This document shows, one piece after another, positions 55,521 through 64,000 of a stretch of 64,000 nucleotides of DNA. Where the stretch lies: contig NZ_CAMVTE010000002.1 of assembly GCF_947170395.1 (NCBI RefSeq), positions 1 through 64,000 on the forward strand, in the 5' to 3' direction. The position numbers and the translations under genes were made by a program. The number at the start of each line of letters is the position of its first letter. Positions within the stretch are counted from its first letter, which is position 1. The stretch comes from an uncultured Methanobrevibacter sp. (GTDB lineage: Archaea; Methanobacteriota; Methanobacteria; Methanobacteriales; Methanobacteriaceae). The notes under the pieces are model-generated. The model saw only the letters and a list, made by a program, of their open reading frames with translations, did no database searches and was not told the origin of the DNA.

Positions 55521-57014
55521 TTATATCATCCTACTTTTGATTTCCTCAAAGGAATATATTTTTTCAAATTCCACTTCACGGGCCATATTGATAATCTCAT
55601 CGATATTTAAGTTATTTTCAATAAGATCCATTGCATGTGAGGTGAAAAGTTCATATCTTATTTCCACTTCCGGAATGAATCCTCTCATGTCGGCTGATTT
55701 AAGTTTCGGAAGCTTTAATATTCTATCGACACTTGTGTTGTTTTTGATGTATGGAACCACATTGTCGAATATATCGTCATTGTATACCTTGTTGAGCAAG
55801 ATTCCTTCTACAGAGATTCCGAATTTTTCAAGCATATTGGCCTGTGCAACGATATCTATCGCTGCGGATTCAATTCCACCCTTGTTGACGCCTGTAGCCA
55901 ATATCATCGGAATGTTTGATGACATTGCTATTTCTGCTGCTGAAAAAGGTACTTTTTCGTTTAAAAGACCGGTAAATACACTCATTACCCCTTCGATAAG
56001 TACAATATCATAGTCTGATGAGTTGAGTTTCGCGACAGTAGATTCGATGTCGGCCCAACCGAGGTGTCCGATTTTCACTGATGCATAATCTTCCATTTTT
56101 CCTTTTGTCAGGTAAAGTCCAGGTATAATATCACGTACATCAGGGCCTACCTTAAGCAGTGCAACCTTATAGCCTCTTTTTCTTAGGGCTCCGGCCAATC
56201 CTGTGAGTATGAAGGTTTTGCCTGAGTCGGATCCGTTACTTCCAATCATCAGGTATTTTGGTTTTCCCATCGGTTTAACTGCAGGCACTTTGATTCCTGT
56301 ATGGATTCCAACTTCGCTTTCGAGATATTTTTTGACTTCAAGATTTCTATTGTAAATGTCATCGAGGTCCTGTATATCTATTTGTTCTACTATATTGTCT
56401 ACAAGAACTGGATTTTCATCCAGAATGCCGTGAATCATTGTACCGATAACGTTTTCGTCGTCGTTGCATGCTCCGGAAAAGATGTTGTAATCGCCTTTTT
56501 TGTTTGTATCGCCATAGTTCATCCTTTGAACCTGTGAATAGAAAAGAGGTTTGGCATCCCCTTCAACCTTGCCGTAAGTGTGGGTATGAAAACCGGTAAC
56601 GTCTTCGGTTTGATTTTTAACCAGAAATGAGTTGTCATATACCTTTGCCTTTACCCTGTCACTTGTTATCAACGGTGAGAAATTAACATCAATCAGTCCA
56701 AGGCCGTCCTTGACGATTGGCACTGGGGATTTTCTTCCTATATCAATCTGGTTTGAAAGCAGCTGAAAGCCTGCACATATTCCGATAATCGGTTTTCCGT
56801 CACGAGCCATTTTTTTGATTTCTCTGTTGAGGTCCATGTTAATGTCATTTGACTCAATCAATGTTCCGCCGGGAATGATTAATGCATCCAGTTCATCTGA
56901 TGCTTTGTTTCCATTTACCAAACCGTTTTCCTTAACGATATCGGTCGGTAAGTTTCCAAAATCTTCAAATCCGGGAACTGATCCGTTTATATAGGCAAGT
57001 CCAATTTTTGTCAT
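55521..57014 (-). CDS. CobB/CobQ-like protein with reversed domain order
   Basis: A 497-residue protein with a glutamine amidotransferase-like domain first (about residues 1-215) and a dethiobiotin synthetase-like P-loop domain after it (about 250-480). The amidotransferase half shows ALIIPGGTLI, PIIGICAGFQLLSNQ with the nucleophilic Cys and a C-terminal MIHGILDENP. The P-loop half shows LMIGSNGSDSGKTFILTGLAG, LLKVGPDVRDIIPGLYLTKG and VLIEGVMSVFTG. Cobyrinate amidases have these in the opposite order. The acceptor is unknown. A nearly standard cobalamin set elsewhere makes an accessory amidation role plausible. Confidence 0.72.
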   Translation of the reverse strand: MTKIGLAYINGSVPGFEDFGNLPTDIVKENGLVNGNKASDELDALIIPGGTLIESNDINMDLNREIKKMARDGKPIIGICAGFQLLSNQIDIGRKSPVPIVKDGLGLIDVNFSPLITSDRVKAKVYDNSFLVKNQTEDVTGFHTHTYGKVEGDAKPLFYSQVQRMNYGDTNKKGDYNIFSGACNDDENVIGTMIHGILDENPVLVDNIVEQIDIQDLDDIYNRNLEVKKYLESEVGIHTGIKVPAVKPMGKPKYLMIGSNGSDSGKTFILTGLAGALRKRGYKVALLKVGPDVRDIIPGLYLTKGKMEDYASVKIGHLGWADIESTVAKLNSSDYDIVLIEGVMSVFTGLLNEKVPFSAAEIAMSSNIPMILATGVNKGGIESAAIDIVAQANMLEKFGISVEGILLNKVYNDDIFDNVVPYIKNNTSVDRILKLPKLKSADMRGFIPEVEIRYELFTSHAMDLIENNLNIDEIINMAREVEFEKIYSFEEIKSRMI

Positions 57015-57043
57015 ACAAAATACCTCTCATTAATATAGTATTT

Positions 57044-57064
57044 AAAGGTGCATTTCAAGTGTAA
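57044..57064 (-). promoter_or_regulatory. Isolated origin-recognition-box-like sequence
   Basis: The minus strand reads TTACACTTGAAATGCACCTT, so the mini-box is at 57053-57064, with the same TGCA-CC flank as one of the boxes in the origin near 45050. It sits between the CobB/CobQ-like gene and gatA, 12 kb from the origin. Confidence 0.5.
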
Positions 57065-57087
57065 AATTTTTGATAAAAAAAATAAAA

Positions 57088-58458
57088 TTATTGAGTGTTT
57101 TCAAAAACACTCATTGCTTTGATAATTTTCAAGTCATCCAGCGGTTTTGCCTGAATCTGCAATCCTACAGGAATGCCTTCAACTTCACCGGCTTTTATGC
57201 TTCCAGCCGGAATTCCTGCAAGGTTAGCTATTACAGTCAATACATCGTAGGCATACATTTCCATAGGTTCGATTTCCTCTCCAATCTTGTGAGGAAGCTT
57301 AGGAACTGTAGGTCCTACAATCAAATCAACGTTTTCAAGCATTGAGGTAATTTCTCCTCTGATAACGGATCTTGCTTTAAGAGCCTGTTTGTAGTATTTT
57401 CCGCTGAATTCAGCTTCCGCAATATGTGAACCGGTTTTGATTCTTCTCAATACTTCTTCTCCACAGACCTCTTCAATTCTGGATCCGTATTCCCTTCCGT
57501 CATATTTTCTTGTAGCTGAGAAGAATTCCACGTAGTTAATCAGGTAATATGTAGGTAAACATAAGTCGATGTAGTCAAAGCTTACTTCAACAAGTTCAGC
57601 ACCAGCTTCAACAAGTTTGTTTATTGCCAAATTCACGGTTTTGTTGATTTCCTCATCAGTAACGTCAATGAATTCCTTACATACCGCAATTTTCATGCCT
57701 TCAAGACTGGTGTCATCCAATACTTCGGTAAAGTCAGGCTTTTCCCAGTTGAGGGTGGTACATTCGGTTTCGTCATATTTTGCAATTGTATTTAATGCAA
57801 GTGCAATACCGCTTACGTCCTTTGCCAATGGTCCGATTTGGTCAAGACTCATTGACAGGTCAAGAAGACCCTGTCTTGAAACAGCGCCGTAGGTCGGTTT
57901 GAATCCGACGACTCCACAGTGTGATGCAGGGTTTCTGATGGATCCTCCGGTATCGGAACCGATTGAAATGTCACACATTTCAGCTGCAATTGCCGCAGCA
58001 CAACCGCCTGATGAGCCTCCAGGGATTCTGCCCATCGCCGCAGGGTTTTGGGTCGGACCATAGTATGAGGTTTCAGTTGAACTTCCTGCTGCAAATTCAT
58101 CCATATTTAAAATACCGATAATTATTCCGTCTTCAGCCAATATATCTTCAACTACTGTAGCGTTATAGCTTCCGATGTAGTCTTCAAGAGTTTTAGAAGC
58201 TGCTGAAATAATCATGTCTTCAACATTAATGTTTGCTTTTATACCAAATACTAAACCAGCTAAAGCACCAACTTCTTCGCCGTTGGCAATCTTTTCATCA
58301 ATAGCTTCAGCCTGTTTTAATGCATTTTCATAGTTCAATTCAATGAATGCATTAATATTTTCGTTATTTTCATCAATAACTTTAATGAAGCTTTCTACAT
58401 TTTCTTTAGCTGTCATTTCTCCATTTTTAATGGAGTTTAACTTTTCAATAACGTTCAT
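57088..58458 (-). CDS. gatA: Asp-tRNA(Asn)/Glu-tRNA(Gln) amidotransferase subunit A
   Basis: Amidase-signature subunit (456 residues) that supplies ammonia for tRNA-dependent Asn or Gln formation. Motifs are FGIKANINVED with the catalytic Lys near residue 75, PGGSSGGCAAAIAAEMCDISIGSDTGGSIRNPA with the catalytic Ser pair around 148 and 172, and GVVGFKPTYGAVSRQGL. Length fits GatA. GatB and GatC genes are not in this window. It is transcribed away from the iteron array at 58541. Confidence 0.93.
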   Translation of the reverse strand: MNVIEKLNSIKNGEMTAKENVESFIKVIDENNENINAFIELNYENALKQAEAIDEKIANGEEVGALAGLVFGIKANINVEDMIISAASKTLEDYIGSYNATVVEDILAEDGIIIGILNMDEFAAGSSTETSYYGPTQNPAAMGRIPGGSSGGCAAAIAAEMCDISIGSDTGGSIRNPASHCGVVGFKPTYGAVSRQGLLDLSMSLDQIGPLAKDVSGIALALNTIAKYDETECTTLNWEKPDFTEVLDDTSLEGMKIAVCKEFIDVTDEEINKTVNLAINKLVEAGAELVEVSFDYIDLCLPTYYLINYVEFFSATRKYDGREYGSRIEEVCGEEVLRRIKTGSHIAEAEFSGKYYKQALKARSVIRGEITSMLENVDLIVGPTVPKLPHKIGEEIEPMEMYAYDVLTVIANLAGIPAGSIKAGEVEGIPVGLQIQAKPLDDLKIIKAMSVFENTQ

Positions 58459-58538
58459 TAAAACACCTAATAATCGTAATTTATAATATTAATATTCTAT
58501 TTTTTAAGGTTTATAAAGTTGTTTTTTTATTTAACTAA

Positions 58539-58588
58539 AAATTGCTTTGACTTTGTAGAATTGCTTTAACACTGTAAAATTGCTTTTA
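58539..58588 (+). repeat. 19-bp tandem repeat array, locus 3
   Basis: Three copies with exact 19-base spacing: ATTGC begins at 58541, 58560 and 58579. Units read TTTGACTTTGTAGAATTGC and TTTAACACTGTAAAATTGC. The array ends about 87 bases before the JAMM-like gene start (58670) and 17 bases before a TATA-like GATTTAAATAC near 58602. It is the clearest of the three arrays. Confidence 0.7.
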
Positions 58589-58669
58589 TTTAAAACTAAA
58601 CGATTTAAATACTTTAAAATTCAAATTAAAAATAAAAAATAGCTATTTAACATAATTTTGGTGTCAATA

Positions 58670-59419
58670 ATGACTTTGATTGATAAAATAACCTTTAAGT
58701 TTAAAAATTTACTTCGCTTTGAGAAATTAAATCCTGTTGATAATTTTGAGATGGCTGAAGATTTTGAAGGGGATTATCATATTAACAACATTGATTTATT
58801 TAGAAATTTGATTTCACAACATTATGAACTTAAGGAGATTATTTGGGTGGCTATCTATCATTGTTTAAATACATTTGATTCTTCTAAAGAGTTTTTAACT
58901 GTATTAGATCTAAATTTTGAAATTATTGCTGATTTAATTGAAGGTGATGAGGAGCATGTTATTATTCCGGAAATTATTAAAAAAGAAATTTTAGACGGAA
59001 ATGTTCTGGCTACTTTCCATAATCATTTTTAAGGAGCTATTATTCCATCGTCTAATGATTTGGAAAATACTATTTTACCATTTTTGAAGTTTATGGTAAT
59101 TACTTCCCATGGAAAAATAGGAATTATTATAAATGACAATAAAGAGTTTGATGCTGAATTATTTAATCTTTTTAAACAGGATTGGAATTTGTATTTGGCA
59201 TTTATTAATTGGTGTTTTAATAATGAGAGGAGTAACGAAATTAAACAACTCCAAAATACTCATCCCTTTATTTTGGATAAACGAGTAAAAGAGCAAATCC
59301 TTTTTGAAAAATATATTTCAAAAAATCTTTCAAAATTTATTAAAGAATTTAATCTAAGAATGGAAAAATATAATGTTTATTTTTTACAAATTATAATTAA
59401 GTGTGATGATAATGACTGA
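58670..59419 (+). pseudogene. JAMM/MPN metallopeptidase-like gene with one in-frame stop
   Basis: One frame runs from ATG 58670 to 59419 except for a TAA at 59030-59032. The stop falls inside a perfect JAMM motif: HNH, then F, stop, GAIIP, then SSND, that is H-x-H-x7-S-x2-D. Before it, NFEIIADLIEGDEEHVIIP and LDGNVLATFHNHF give the expected lead-in. After it comes KFMVITSHGKIGIIIND. The full product would be 249 residues. The replaced residue may have been Lys (one base change). GGTG lies upstream of the ATG. It is likely decayed, though a sequencing error is possible. Confidence 0.7.
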
Positions 59420-59678
59420 AATTTTAGAATCTTTTGATAGCAGATTAAGGATTGGTAATGTTGGTATTTTATTTAATATTTATAGGGAAGAGAAAATATC
59501 TATGGAAAACCGGAGAGAGTATGAAAAATATCTCGAAGAAACTTATCCCGATGATTATGAAAATTTCCTAGAATATAAATCAAAAGTTAAAGCTAAAACT
59601 CCTAATATCAAGGAATTAATCTTCAATTGGCTCGACGGCAAAAGTGAAATTCCGGAGTTTAAATTGTTCATTGTTTAG
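59412..59678 (+). CDS. Small acidic protein coupled to the JAMM-like gene
   Basis: An 88-residue protein starting MTEILESFDSRLRIGNVG. The ATG at 59412 overlaps the stop of the preceding gene, and GTGAT lies a few bases before it. Rich in Glu and Lys, with the helical stretch YEKYLEETYPDDYENFLEYK; no known family. The tight coupling to the JAMM-like gene suggests a shared function, such as substrate or immunity partner. Confidence 0.55.
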   Translation: MTEILESFDSRLRIGNVGILFNIYREEKISMENRREYEKYLEETYPDDYENFLEYKSKVKAKTPNIKELIFNWLDGKSEIPEFKLFIV

Positions 59679-59686
59679 TGGTTTAA

Positions 59687-60481
59687 ATGAAAAAAGCGGT
59701 CGTATTTGATAATTCAGGAACATTAATAGAAAGATATAGGGTAATTAAGGATGTCATTAACGGTAACATTTTCACAGACATCAACTCTTTAGATTTGATT
59801 GACCAGGCTGATGCTCTTGCTTTGGTTGTCCTTCAGTTCAACACAAACAAATTGCTGAAGCTTGATTCGGATACCTTAATTTCAGATGTCATCAAACAAT
59901 ATAACATCGATTTTGACATTAGCTTTTCTACCAAACAGGTTTCTAAGGCTGAAGTTAAGGAAATCCTCGATAATGAAAAGACTTCCACTATTTCAGACAT
60001 TACCGACGGCTTTGACATTCTTCGCGAAAAGATTCCCCATATGGAGCTGTGCAACGGATCTGCATTAATCGTTGATATGGATTTGGGCATTGTGGCTTAT
60101 ACAATTACTTCAGCTGGCAAGTTTTTCCCAAAGGTTTTCGAAACTGTAGAAACCTTAAAGTCAAGGGGTATTGAAATATTCATTGCCTCCGGAGACAGAA
60201 AAGGTGCTATCAACAAGCTTGCGAACATGTTGGATGTTCCCGAAGACAATGCCTACGGAACAGTTTCAACAAGAGGTAAATGTGAAGTAGTATCCATTTT
60301 AAAGGATGCCGGCTATAAGGTCATGATGGTCGGTGACGGTCTTAATGACATACTTGCTTTTAAAAATGCCGACGTCAGTGTCTTAACCATCGAACAGCAG
60401 GAGGAAGTATCCCCTAAAATGATGGACAAGACTGATTATGTCATTGAAGACATATTCGAGGTTACAATGATTGATTTCTGA
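59687..60481 (+). CDS. HAD hydrolase, soluble P-type ATPase-like
   Basis: A 264-residue HAD-family hydrolase resembling the phosphorylation and nucleotide domains of P-type ATPases without membrane helices, as described for M. jannaschii MJ0968. Motifs: AVVFDNSGTLIE (the DxxGT phosphorylation site), then IFIASGDRKGAINKLANML and VMMVGDGLNDILAFKNADV. Asp in the first motif is the likely nucleophile. Its substrate is unknown. It begins 8 bases after the JAMM-associated small gene, so it may share that transcript. Confidence 0.85.
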   Translation: MKKAVVFDNSGTLIERYRVIKDVINGNIFTDINSLDLIDQADALALVVLQFNTNKLLKLDSDTLISDVIKQYNIDFDISFSTKQVSKAEVKEILDNEKTSTISDITDGFDILREKIPHMELCNGSALIVDMDLGIVAYTITSAGKFFPKVFETVETLKSRGIEIFIASGDRKGAINKLANMLDVPEDNAYGTVSTRGKCEVVSILKDAGYKVMMVGDGLNDILAFKNADVSVLTIEQQEEVSPKMMDKTDYVIEDIFEVTMIDF

Positions 60482-60500
60482 TATTATTTTTTTGCTTCTA

Positions 60501-60543
60501 ATAACTTATAAGTTATAACTTATAAATAATAACTTATAAAAAA
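60501..60543. repeat. Three copies of an 11-mer at 14-bp spacing
   Basis: ATAACTTATAA begins at 60501, 60515 and 60529, a strict 14-bp period. The first copy is part of a perfect 16-bp palindrome, ATAACTTATAAGTTAT. The array lies in the 72-base gap between two convergent genes. It could be a protein-binding site or a terminator hairpin. Confidence 0.6.
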
Positions 60544-60553
60544 ATAATATAAA

Positions 60554-61267
60554 TTAAAGATTTTCAATGACTTTTTTGCTCTTTAATATGTTATCGAAGT
60601 TATTCAGCTCAATAATTCCGACATCTATCTTTTTAAGCAAGTTCAAATCAAGCGTACCATCGCCCAATGCAATATGCTGGTCTTTAACACCGTCATTATC
60701 ATTGAGATGACAGTAGCTGATGTTTTTAAGCTCAAGCATTTCTTCCAGGTTATTGCATGTGTTTCCATGGCCTGTATCGATTGTCAGTGCACAGCCGGTT
60801 TCCTGCTGGATGCGTTCAAGTTCTTCAACTGTATTTGCAAGAAATGATTGTCGCACAGGCATGTTTTCAACTGATATTTCCACATTTGTGCTGTCCATAA
60901 TTGTTCCTACACTTTCGATAGCTGTCTCCATGGCCCAGTTTCTCAACTGCGGATCATTTCTGCCGATTTTTCCGGGGTGTACGGTTACTGTTTTTGCACC
61001 TATTGTTTCTGCAAACTCGGCGCATCGAATCATCTGATTGACACTTACTTCCTTTATTTCCTTGTTAATACTGGCTATGTTTAAATCAACTGTAGGGCCA
61101 TGAATTCTTACGTCCAGTCCGCAGTCAATGTATTCCGGATTTTCCTTTTCAAAAAAAGGTCCTTCACCCAATATTTCCAGCATCTCAAACCCGTGCTTTT
61201 TTGCCAGATTGATGATTTTCTCATTGGGTTGCATGAACAGTGCCAGTGTTGTAAATCCGAGTTTCAT
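60554..61267 (-). CDS. Sugar phosphate isomerase/epimerase-like TIM-barrel protein
   Basis: A 237-residue TIM-barrel protein of the xylose isomerase-like/AP endonuclease 2 superfamily. Landmarks are the N-terminal MKLGFTTLALF, VRIHGPTVDLNIASI, VTVHPGKIGRND, VEISVENMP with the metal Glu, ALTIDTGHGNT and ISYCHLNDNDG with metal-binding His and Asp. The substrate is not known. It is convergent with the HAD gene. Confidence 0.82.
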   Translation of the reverse strand: MKLGFTTLALFMQPNEKIINLAKKHGFEMLEILGEGPFFEKENPEYIDCGLDVRIHGPTVDLNIASINKEIKEVSVNQMIRCAEFAETIGAKTVTVHPGKIGRNDPQLRNWAMETAIESVGTIMDSTNVEISVENMPVRQSFLANTVEELERIQQETGCALTIDTGHGNTCNNLEEMLELKNISYCHLNDNDGVKDQHIALGDGTLDLNLLKKIDVGIIELNNFDNILKSKKVIENL

Positions 61268-61354
61268 GTTTAATGATTTGTAGTTAATATATAAAATTTT
61301 TATATTTTTTTAGACAATAAATAATCATAATAAACAATAAATGGAAGTATTGAT

Positions 61355-62887
61355 ATGCAGAATATGGAAGTGCTAAAAAAGGCGAATATGAATCTTGCCG
61401 ATAAGATTTATATTTTTGATACAACTTTAAGGGACGGTGAGCAGACACCCGGTGTTGCTCTGACAGTTGAAGAAAAGATTCAGATTGCCCAAAAGCTTAA
61501 CAATTTGGGCGTTGATAAAATTGAAGTTGGCTTTCCGGCCTCTTCCAAAGGTGAAATAGAATCAGCAAAAAAAATCAAATCCATGGATTTGGACTCCACA
61601 TTGGTCGGACTTTCACGTTCCCTTACAAATGACATTGATGCAGTTCTCGATTCCGGTCTGGATTATGTCCATACTTTCATAGGCACTTCCCCGTTGCATC
61701 GTGACTTCAAATTAAAGATGAGTAAAGAACAGATCATTGACACTGCCGTCAGCGCTGTTGAATATGCAAAAGATCATGGTCTGTCTGTCGAGTTTTCAGC
61801 AGAAGATGCAACAAGAACAGAGCAAGATTTCTTATTGGATATATTTTCCGGTGTTGTTGATGCCGGAGCTGACTTTCTGGATGTCCCAGACACAGTAGGC
61901 GTTCTGACTCCTGTATTTACTCGTGAGCTGATAACCTACATTAAGGATAATTTTAAGACTCCAATCAGTGTTCATTTCCACAATGACTTCGGTTTGGCAA
62001 CGGCAAATACCCTTACAGCCATTGAATGCGGAGCCAATCAGGCTCACGTTACCATCAACGGTTTGGGTGAGAGAACCGGTAACTGCTCTTTGGAGGAACT
62101 TGTAGTTACATTAAAGGTTGCATATGGAATTGATCTTGGCCTTGACACTACAAGACTTTACAGTTTATCCAATCTTGTCGGACGCCTTACAGGTGTTAAG
62201 ATGCCTGTCAACAAACCTATCGTTGGTGACAATGCGTTTGCTCACGAGTCCGGAATTCACGTCCATGGAATTTTAAACAACTCATCCACTTATGAGCCGA
62301 TGTCACCTGAGATGGTAGGCCATTCCCGCCGTATTGTTTTAGGAAAACACACTGGTGCTAATGCTTTAAAATCCAAACTGAAGGAATACCACATTGATTT
62401 AAATGATGATCAGTTTTGTAAGGTTTTTGACGATATTAAGGCTTTGGGTGACAGTGGAAAATGCGTTACCGATGATGACCTGATAGCTATTGCAATCACT
62501 GAGCTGTCTTCTGCCCGTGAAACCCCGATAGTTTTGAAGGGTTTGGGTTTATCGTCAGGAAGCGGAGTTTCACCTACGGCTACTGTAAGACTTGAAATTG
62601 ACGGTGAGGAAAAAGAAACAGCCAGTACCGGTGTGGGTCCTGTTGATGCGGCACTAAATGCTATTCGATTTTTGATTAAGGACACTATGGATATTGAACT
62701 TGAGGAATATAATCTTGAAGCTATTACCGGCGGTACAGATGCTTTGGCTGAGGTATTTGTAATAAGTTCAGACTCCCACGGCAACAAGTCAACCGGCAGG
62801 TCAACAAATCAGGACATAGTCATGGCAAGTATTTTGGCAGTTCTTGACTCAATAAATAAATTATTGTTAATTCAAAGAGCACAATAA
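61355..62887 (+). CDS. leuA: 2-isopropylmalate synthase
   Basis: Acyl-CoA condensing enzyme of about 510 residues: a catalytic TIM barrel ([69 protein letters not shown]), a linker domain ([25 protein letters not shown]) and a C-terminal LeuA regulatory domain ([15 protein letters not shown] through [14 protein letters not shown]). It supplies the substrate for the leuC-leuD-leuB operon at 26-29 kb. A citramalate synthase is a possible alternative because the families are close. The start may be ATG 61355 or one a few codons in. Confidence 0.85.
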   Translation: MQNMEVLKKANMNLADKIYIFDTTLRDGEQTPGVALTVEEKIQIAQKLNNLGVDKIEVGFPASSKGEIESAKKIKSMDLDSTLVGLSRSLTNDIDAVLDSGLDYVHTFIGTSPLHRDFKLKMSKEQIIDTAVSAVEYAKDHGLSVEFSAEDATRTEQDFLLDIFSGVVDAGADFLDVPDTVGVLTPVFTRELITYIKDNFKTPISVHFHNDFGLATANTLTAIECGANQAHVTINGLGERTGNCSLEELVVTLKVAYGIDLGLDTTRLYSLSNLVGRLTGVKMPVNKPIVGDNAFAHESGIHVHGILNNSSTYEPMSPEMVGHSRRIVLGKHTGANALKSKLKEYHIDLNDDQFCKVFDDIKALGDSGKCVTDDDLIAIAITELSSARETPIVLKGLGLSSGSGVSPTATVRLEIDGEEKETASTGVGPVDAALNAIRFLIKDTMDIELEEYNLEAITGGTDALAEVFVISSDSHGNKSTGRSTNQDIVMASILAVLDSINKLLLIQRAQ

Positions 62888-63029
62888 TTTAACTTTTTTT
62901 AATTTTTTTATTTATTTTTAATTATTTTTAATTTTCATACTGTTTTTTAATTTCTTTATAAATTAATTTGAATATTATTATAATAATATTTTAGATATTT
63001 AATCAATATTCAGAGTTTAATGTTAATTA

Positions 63030-63080
63030 TTATGTAAAATTTTATATACATCTACTTTCTTAAATCTTATATGGTGATTT
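63030..63080 (+). promoter_or_regulatory. albA promoter and ribosome binding site
   Basis: A TATA-like TTTTATATACATC lies at about 63038-63050 and GGTGAT lies at about 63072-63077, just before the ATG at 63082. Transcription would start near 63070, giving a very short leader. Confidence 0.6.
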
Positions 63081-63081
63081 C

Positions 63082-63357
63082 ATGGAAAATAATACTATAT
63101 TTGTAGGTAGCAAACCTGTCATGAACTATGTTTTGGCAGTAGTTACTCAATTCAATGAAGGATCTGATAGTGTACTTCTCAGAGCTAGAGGTAAAGCTAT
63201 AAGCCGTGCAGTTGATGCTGCCGAAATTGTAAGAAATAGGTTTGTACCTGAATCCGATGTTACAGACATTCAGATTTCCACTGAAGAAATTGAAAACTAT
63301 AACGGAGAAAAAACTAATGTTTCTATTATTGAAATTTTAATTGAAAATGGTGAATAG
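63082..63357 (+). CDS. albA: DNA/RNA-binding protein Alba
   Basis: Archaeal chromatin protein of 91 residues. It begins with [24 protein letters not shown] and has [23 protein letters not shown], both Alba signatures, and the conserved KPVMNY Lys. Together with the histone at 48.8 kb it indicates both main archaeal chromatin proteins are present. It is convergent with the PHP gene, with a 6-base gap. Confidence 0.95.
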   Translation: MENNTIFVGSKPVMNYVLAVVTQFNEGSDSVLLRARGKAISRAVDAAEIVRNRFVPESDVTDIQISTEEIENYNGEKTNVSIIEILIENGE

Positions 63358-63363
63358 CTCTTT

Positions 63364-64000
63364 TCAATCAAATTTCTTTAATATATTTCTTTCAAACAGA
63401 TATTTTGAAAGATATATGTTTGAAGTGCCTTTACCATGCGCTTCTGTCTTGTTTTTAACGATAGCTTTTAAAACACTGTCAATATCCTTTTCACAGTCAA
63501 TCAGACTGTAGCAGTCACCGACAAATTTCCAGTAATGTGAATCACTTGCACCAAGTGCTGGAATATTTTCTTTAACTGATAACTTTTTTGCCTTATGATT
63601 GCAGTATCCTACAATAAATCTTGCGTTTTTTGTCTCGATTGCATCAATGTTCAACTTTTTATAGTCAGTTTTATGCAATAGTCCATGCCGGTAAAAGCAA
63701 TACGGATGGGGTATAATTGCAAGACCACCCAAATCATGAATTCTGTCTATTGTTTCAGCAGGTGATAGGTCTCGAGGTATGATTTCCTCACATCCAAAAC
63801 CAAGAATATGGCCATGTGATGAAGAAATCTCAATAGATGGAATTGCCAGTATATCTGTATTTCTGGTTTTTTTCAAAACTTCGCTTGTTCCGTCTACGGT
63901 ATTGTGGTCGCTGATTGCAATGATGTCGATATTTCTCTTTTGTGCAACCTTTAAGATGTCATCAATTTTGGATTGTGAGTCTGGAGAATATTCACTGTGT
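63364..64000 (-). CDS. PHP-domain metal-dependent phosphoesterase, N-terminus outside window
   Basis: The frame runs from 63364 to the window edge, so the 5' end is missing. The visible part shows HSEYSPDSQSKIDDI at the edge, then AISDHNTVDGTSEV, SIEISSSHGHILGFG, LAIIPHPYCFYRHG and LGASDSHYWKFVGD, which match metal-binding motifs of the PHP family. About 212 residues are visible. Its role could be nucleotide or histidinol phosphate-type hydrolysis, but the substrate is unknown. Confidence 0.85.
   Translation of the reverse strand, partial: HSEYSPDSQSKIDDILKVAQKRNIDIIAISDHNTVDGTSEVLKKTRNTDILAIPSIEISSSHGHILGFGCEEIIPRDLSPAETIDRIHDLGGLAIIPHPYCFYRHGLLHKTDYKKLNIDAIETKNARFIVGYCNHKAKKLSVKENIPALGASDSHYWKFVGDCYSLIDCEKDIDSVLKAIVKNKTEAHGKGTSNIYLSKYLFERNILKKFD

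Noticed and set aside
59030-59032. Readthrough of the in-frame stop as pyrrolysine
   Set aside because: Pyrrolysine uses TAG and needs dedicated genes found in other methanogen groups; this stop is TAA.

Overview
The window looks like a chromosomal segment of a low-GC methanogenic archaeon of the Methanobacteriales, most likely Methanobrevibacter or a close relative. The basis is HdrA, a methanogenesis marker 11-type protein, CfbA/CbiX-type chelatases, an archaeal histone, Alba, DNA polymerase D small subunit, Orc1/Cdc6, RadA/RPA, GatA, CTP-dependent riboflavin kinase, and archaeal TATA elements with GGTGA-type ribosome binding sites. No rRNA, tRNA or CRISPR array was seen.

Layout. 1-6.1 kb: partial hdrA, an AEC transporter, and an rpa-radA recombination operon. 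6.2-17.7 kb: a surface-polysaccharide region with a polyprenyl-phosphate sugar transferase, three GT2 glycosyltransferases, a TagB/TagF-like glycerophosphotransferase, two tandem half-size membrane proteins, rfbB-rfbC-rfbA and rfbD for dTDP-rhamnose, and a nucleotide-sugar dehydrogenase. A secreted barnase-like RNase and a barstar-like inhibitor sit inside the rhamnose cluster. 17.8-33 kb: UbiD, tandem-domain PurE, Tex, a membrane glycosyltransferase, a leuC-leuD-leuB-small ORF-ribH-marker 11 operon, a DUF2264 protein, an AmrS-like radical SAM enzyme, ThiL, and two histidine-rich CbiX-family proteins. 33-45 kb: a zinc-ribbon OB-fold protein, two pilin-like proteins, an MgtE-like transporter with a PhoU/TrkA_C partner, three cobalamin genes (cbiH, cbiG, cbiB), DNA polymerase D small subunit, and several small conserved proteins. 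45-50 kb: a probable replication origin beside orc1/cdc6, then pyrB, hisG, a histone and a deaminase. 50-64 kb: a fumarate reductase-type flavoprotein, riboflavin genes (ribK, and ribB behind an FMN riboswitch), a CobB/CobQ-like protein with reversed domain order, gatA, a HAD hydrolase, leuA, albA and a partial PHP-domain gene, interrupted by AT-rich accessory islands.

The most notable result is a possible small regulon. A 19-bp tandem repeat (consensus TTTRAYNNTGTAAAATTGC) occurs at 52.1, 54.1 and 58.5 kb. Each array lies just upstream of a likely TATA box and points toward an accessory gene: a frameshifted ADP-ribosyltransferase-like gene with a small partner, a short Rpn-tail-like protein, and a JAMM-peptidase-like gene interrupted by one in-frame stop with its own small partner. 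Other notable features are the barnase/barstar pair, origin-type boxes scattered far from the origin, and an FMN riboswitch in an archaeon. All functional calls rest on reading sequence motifs by eye; no database search was run.
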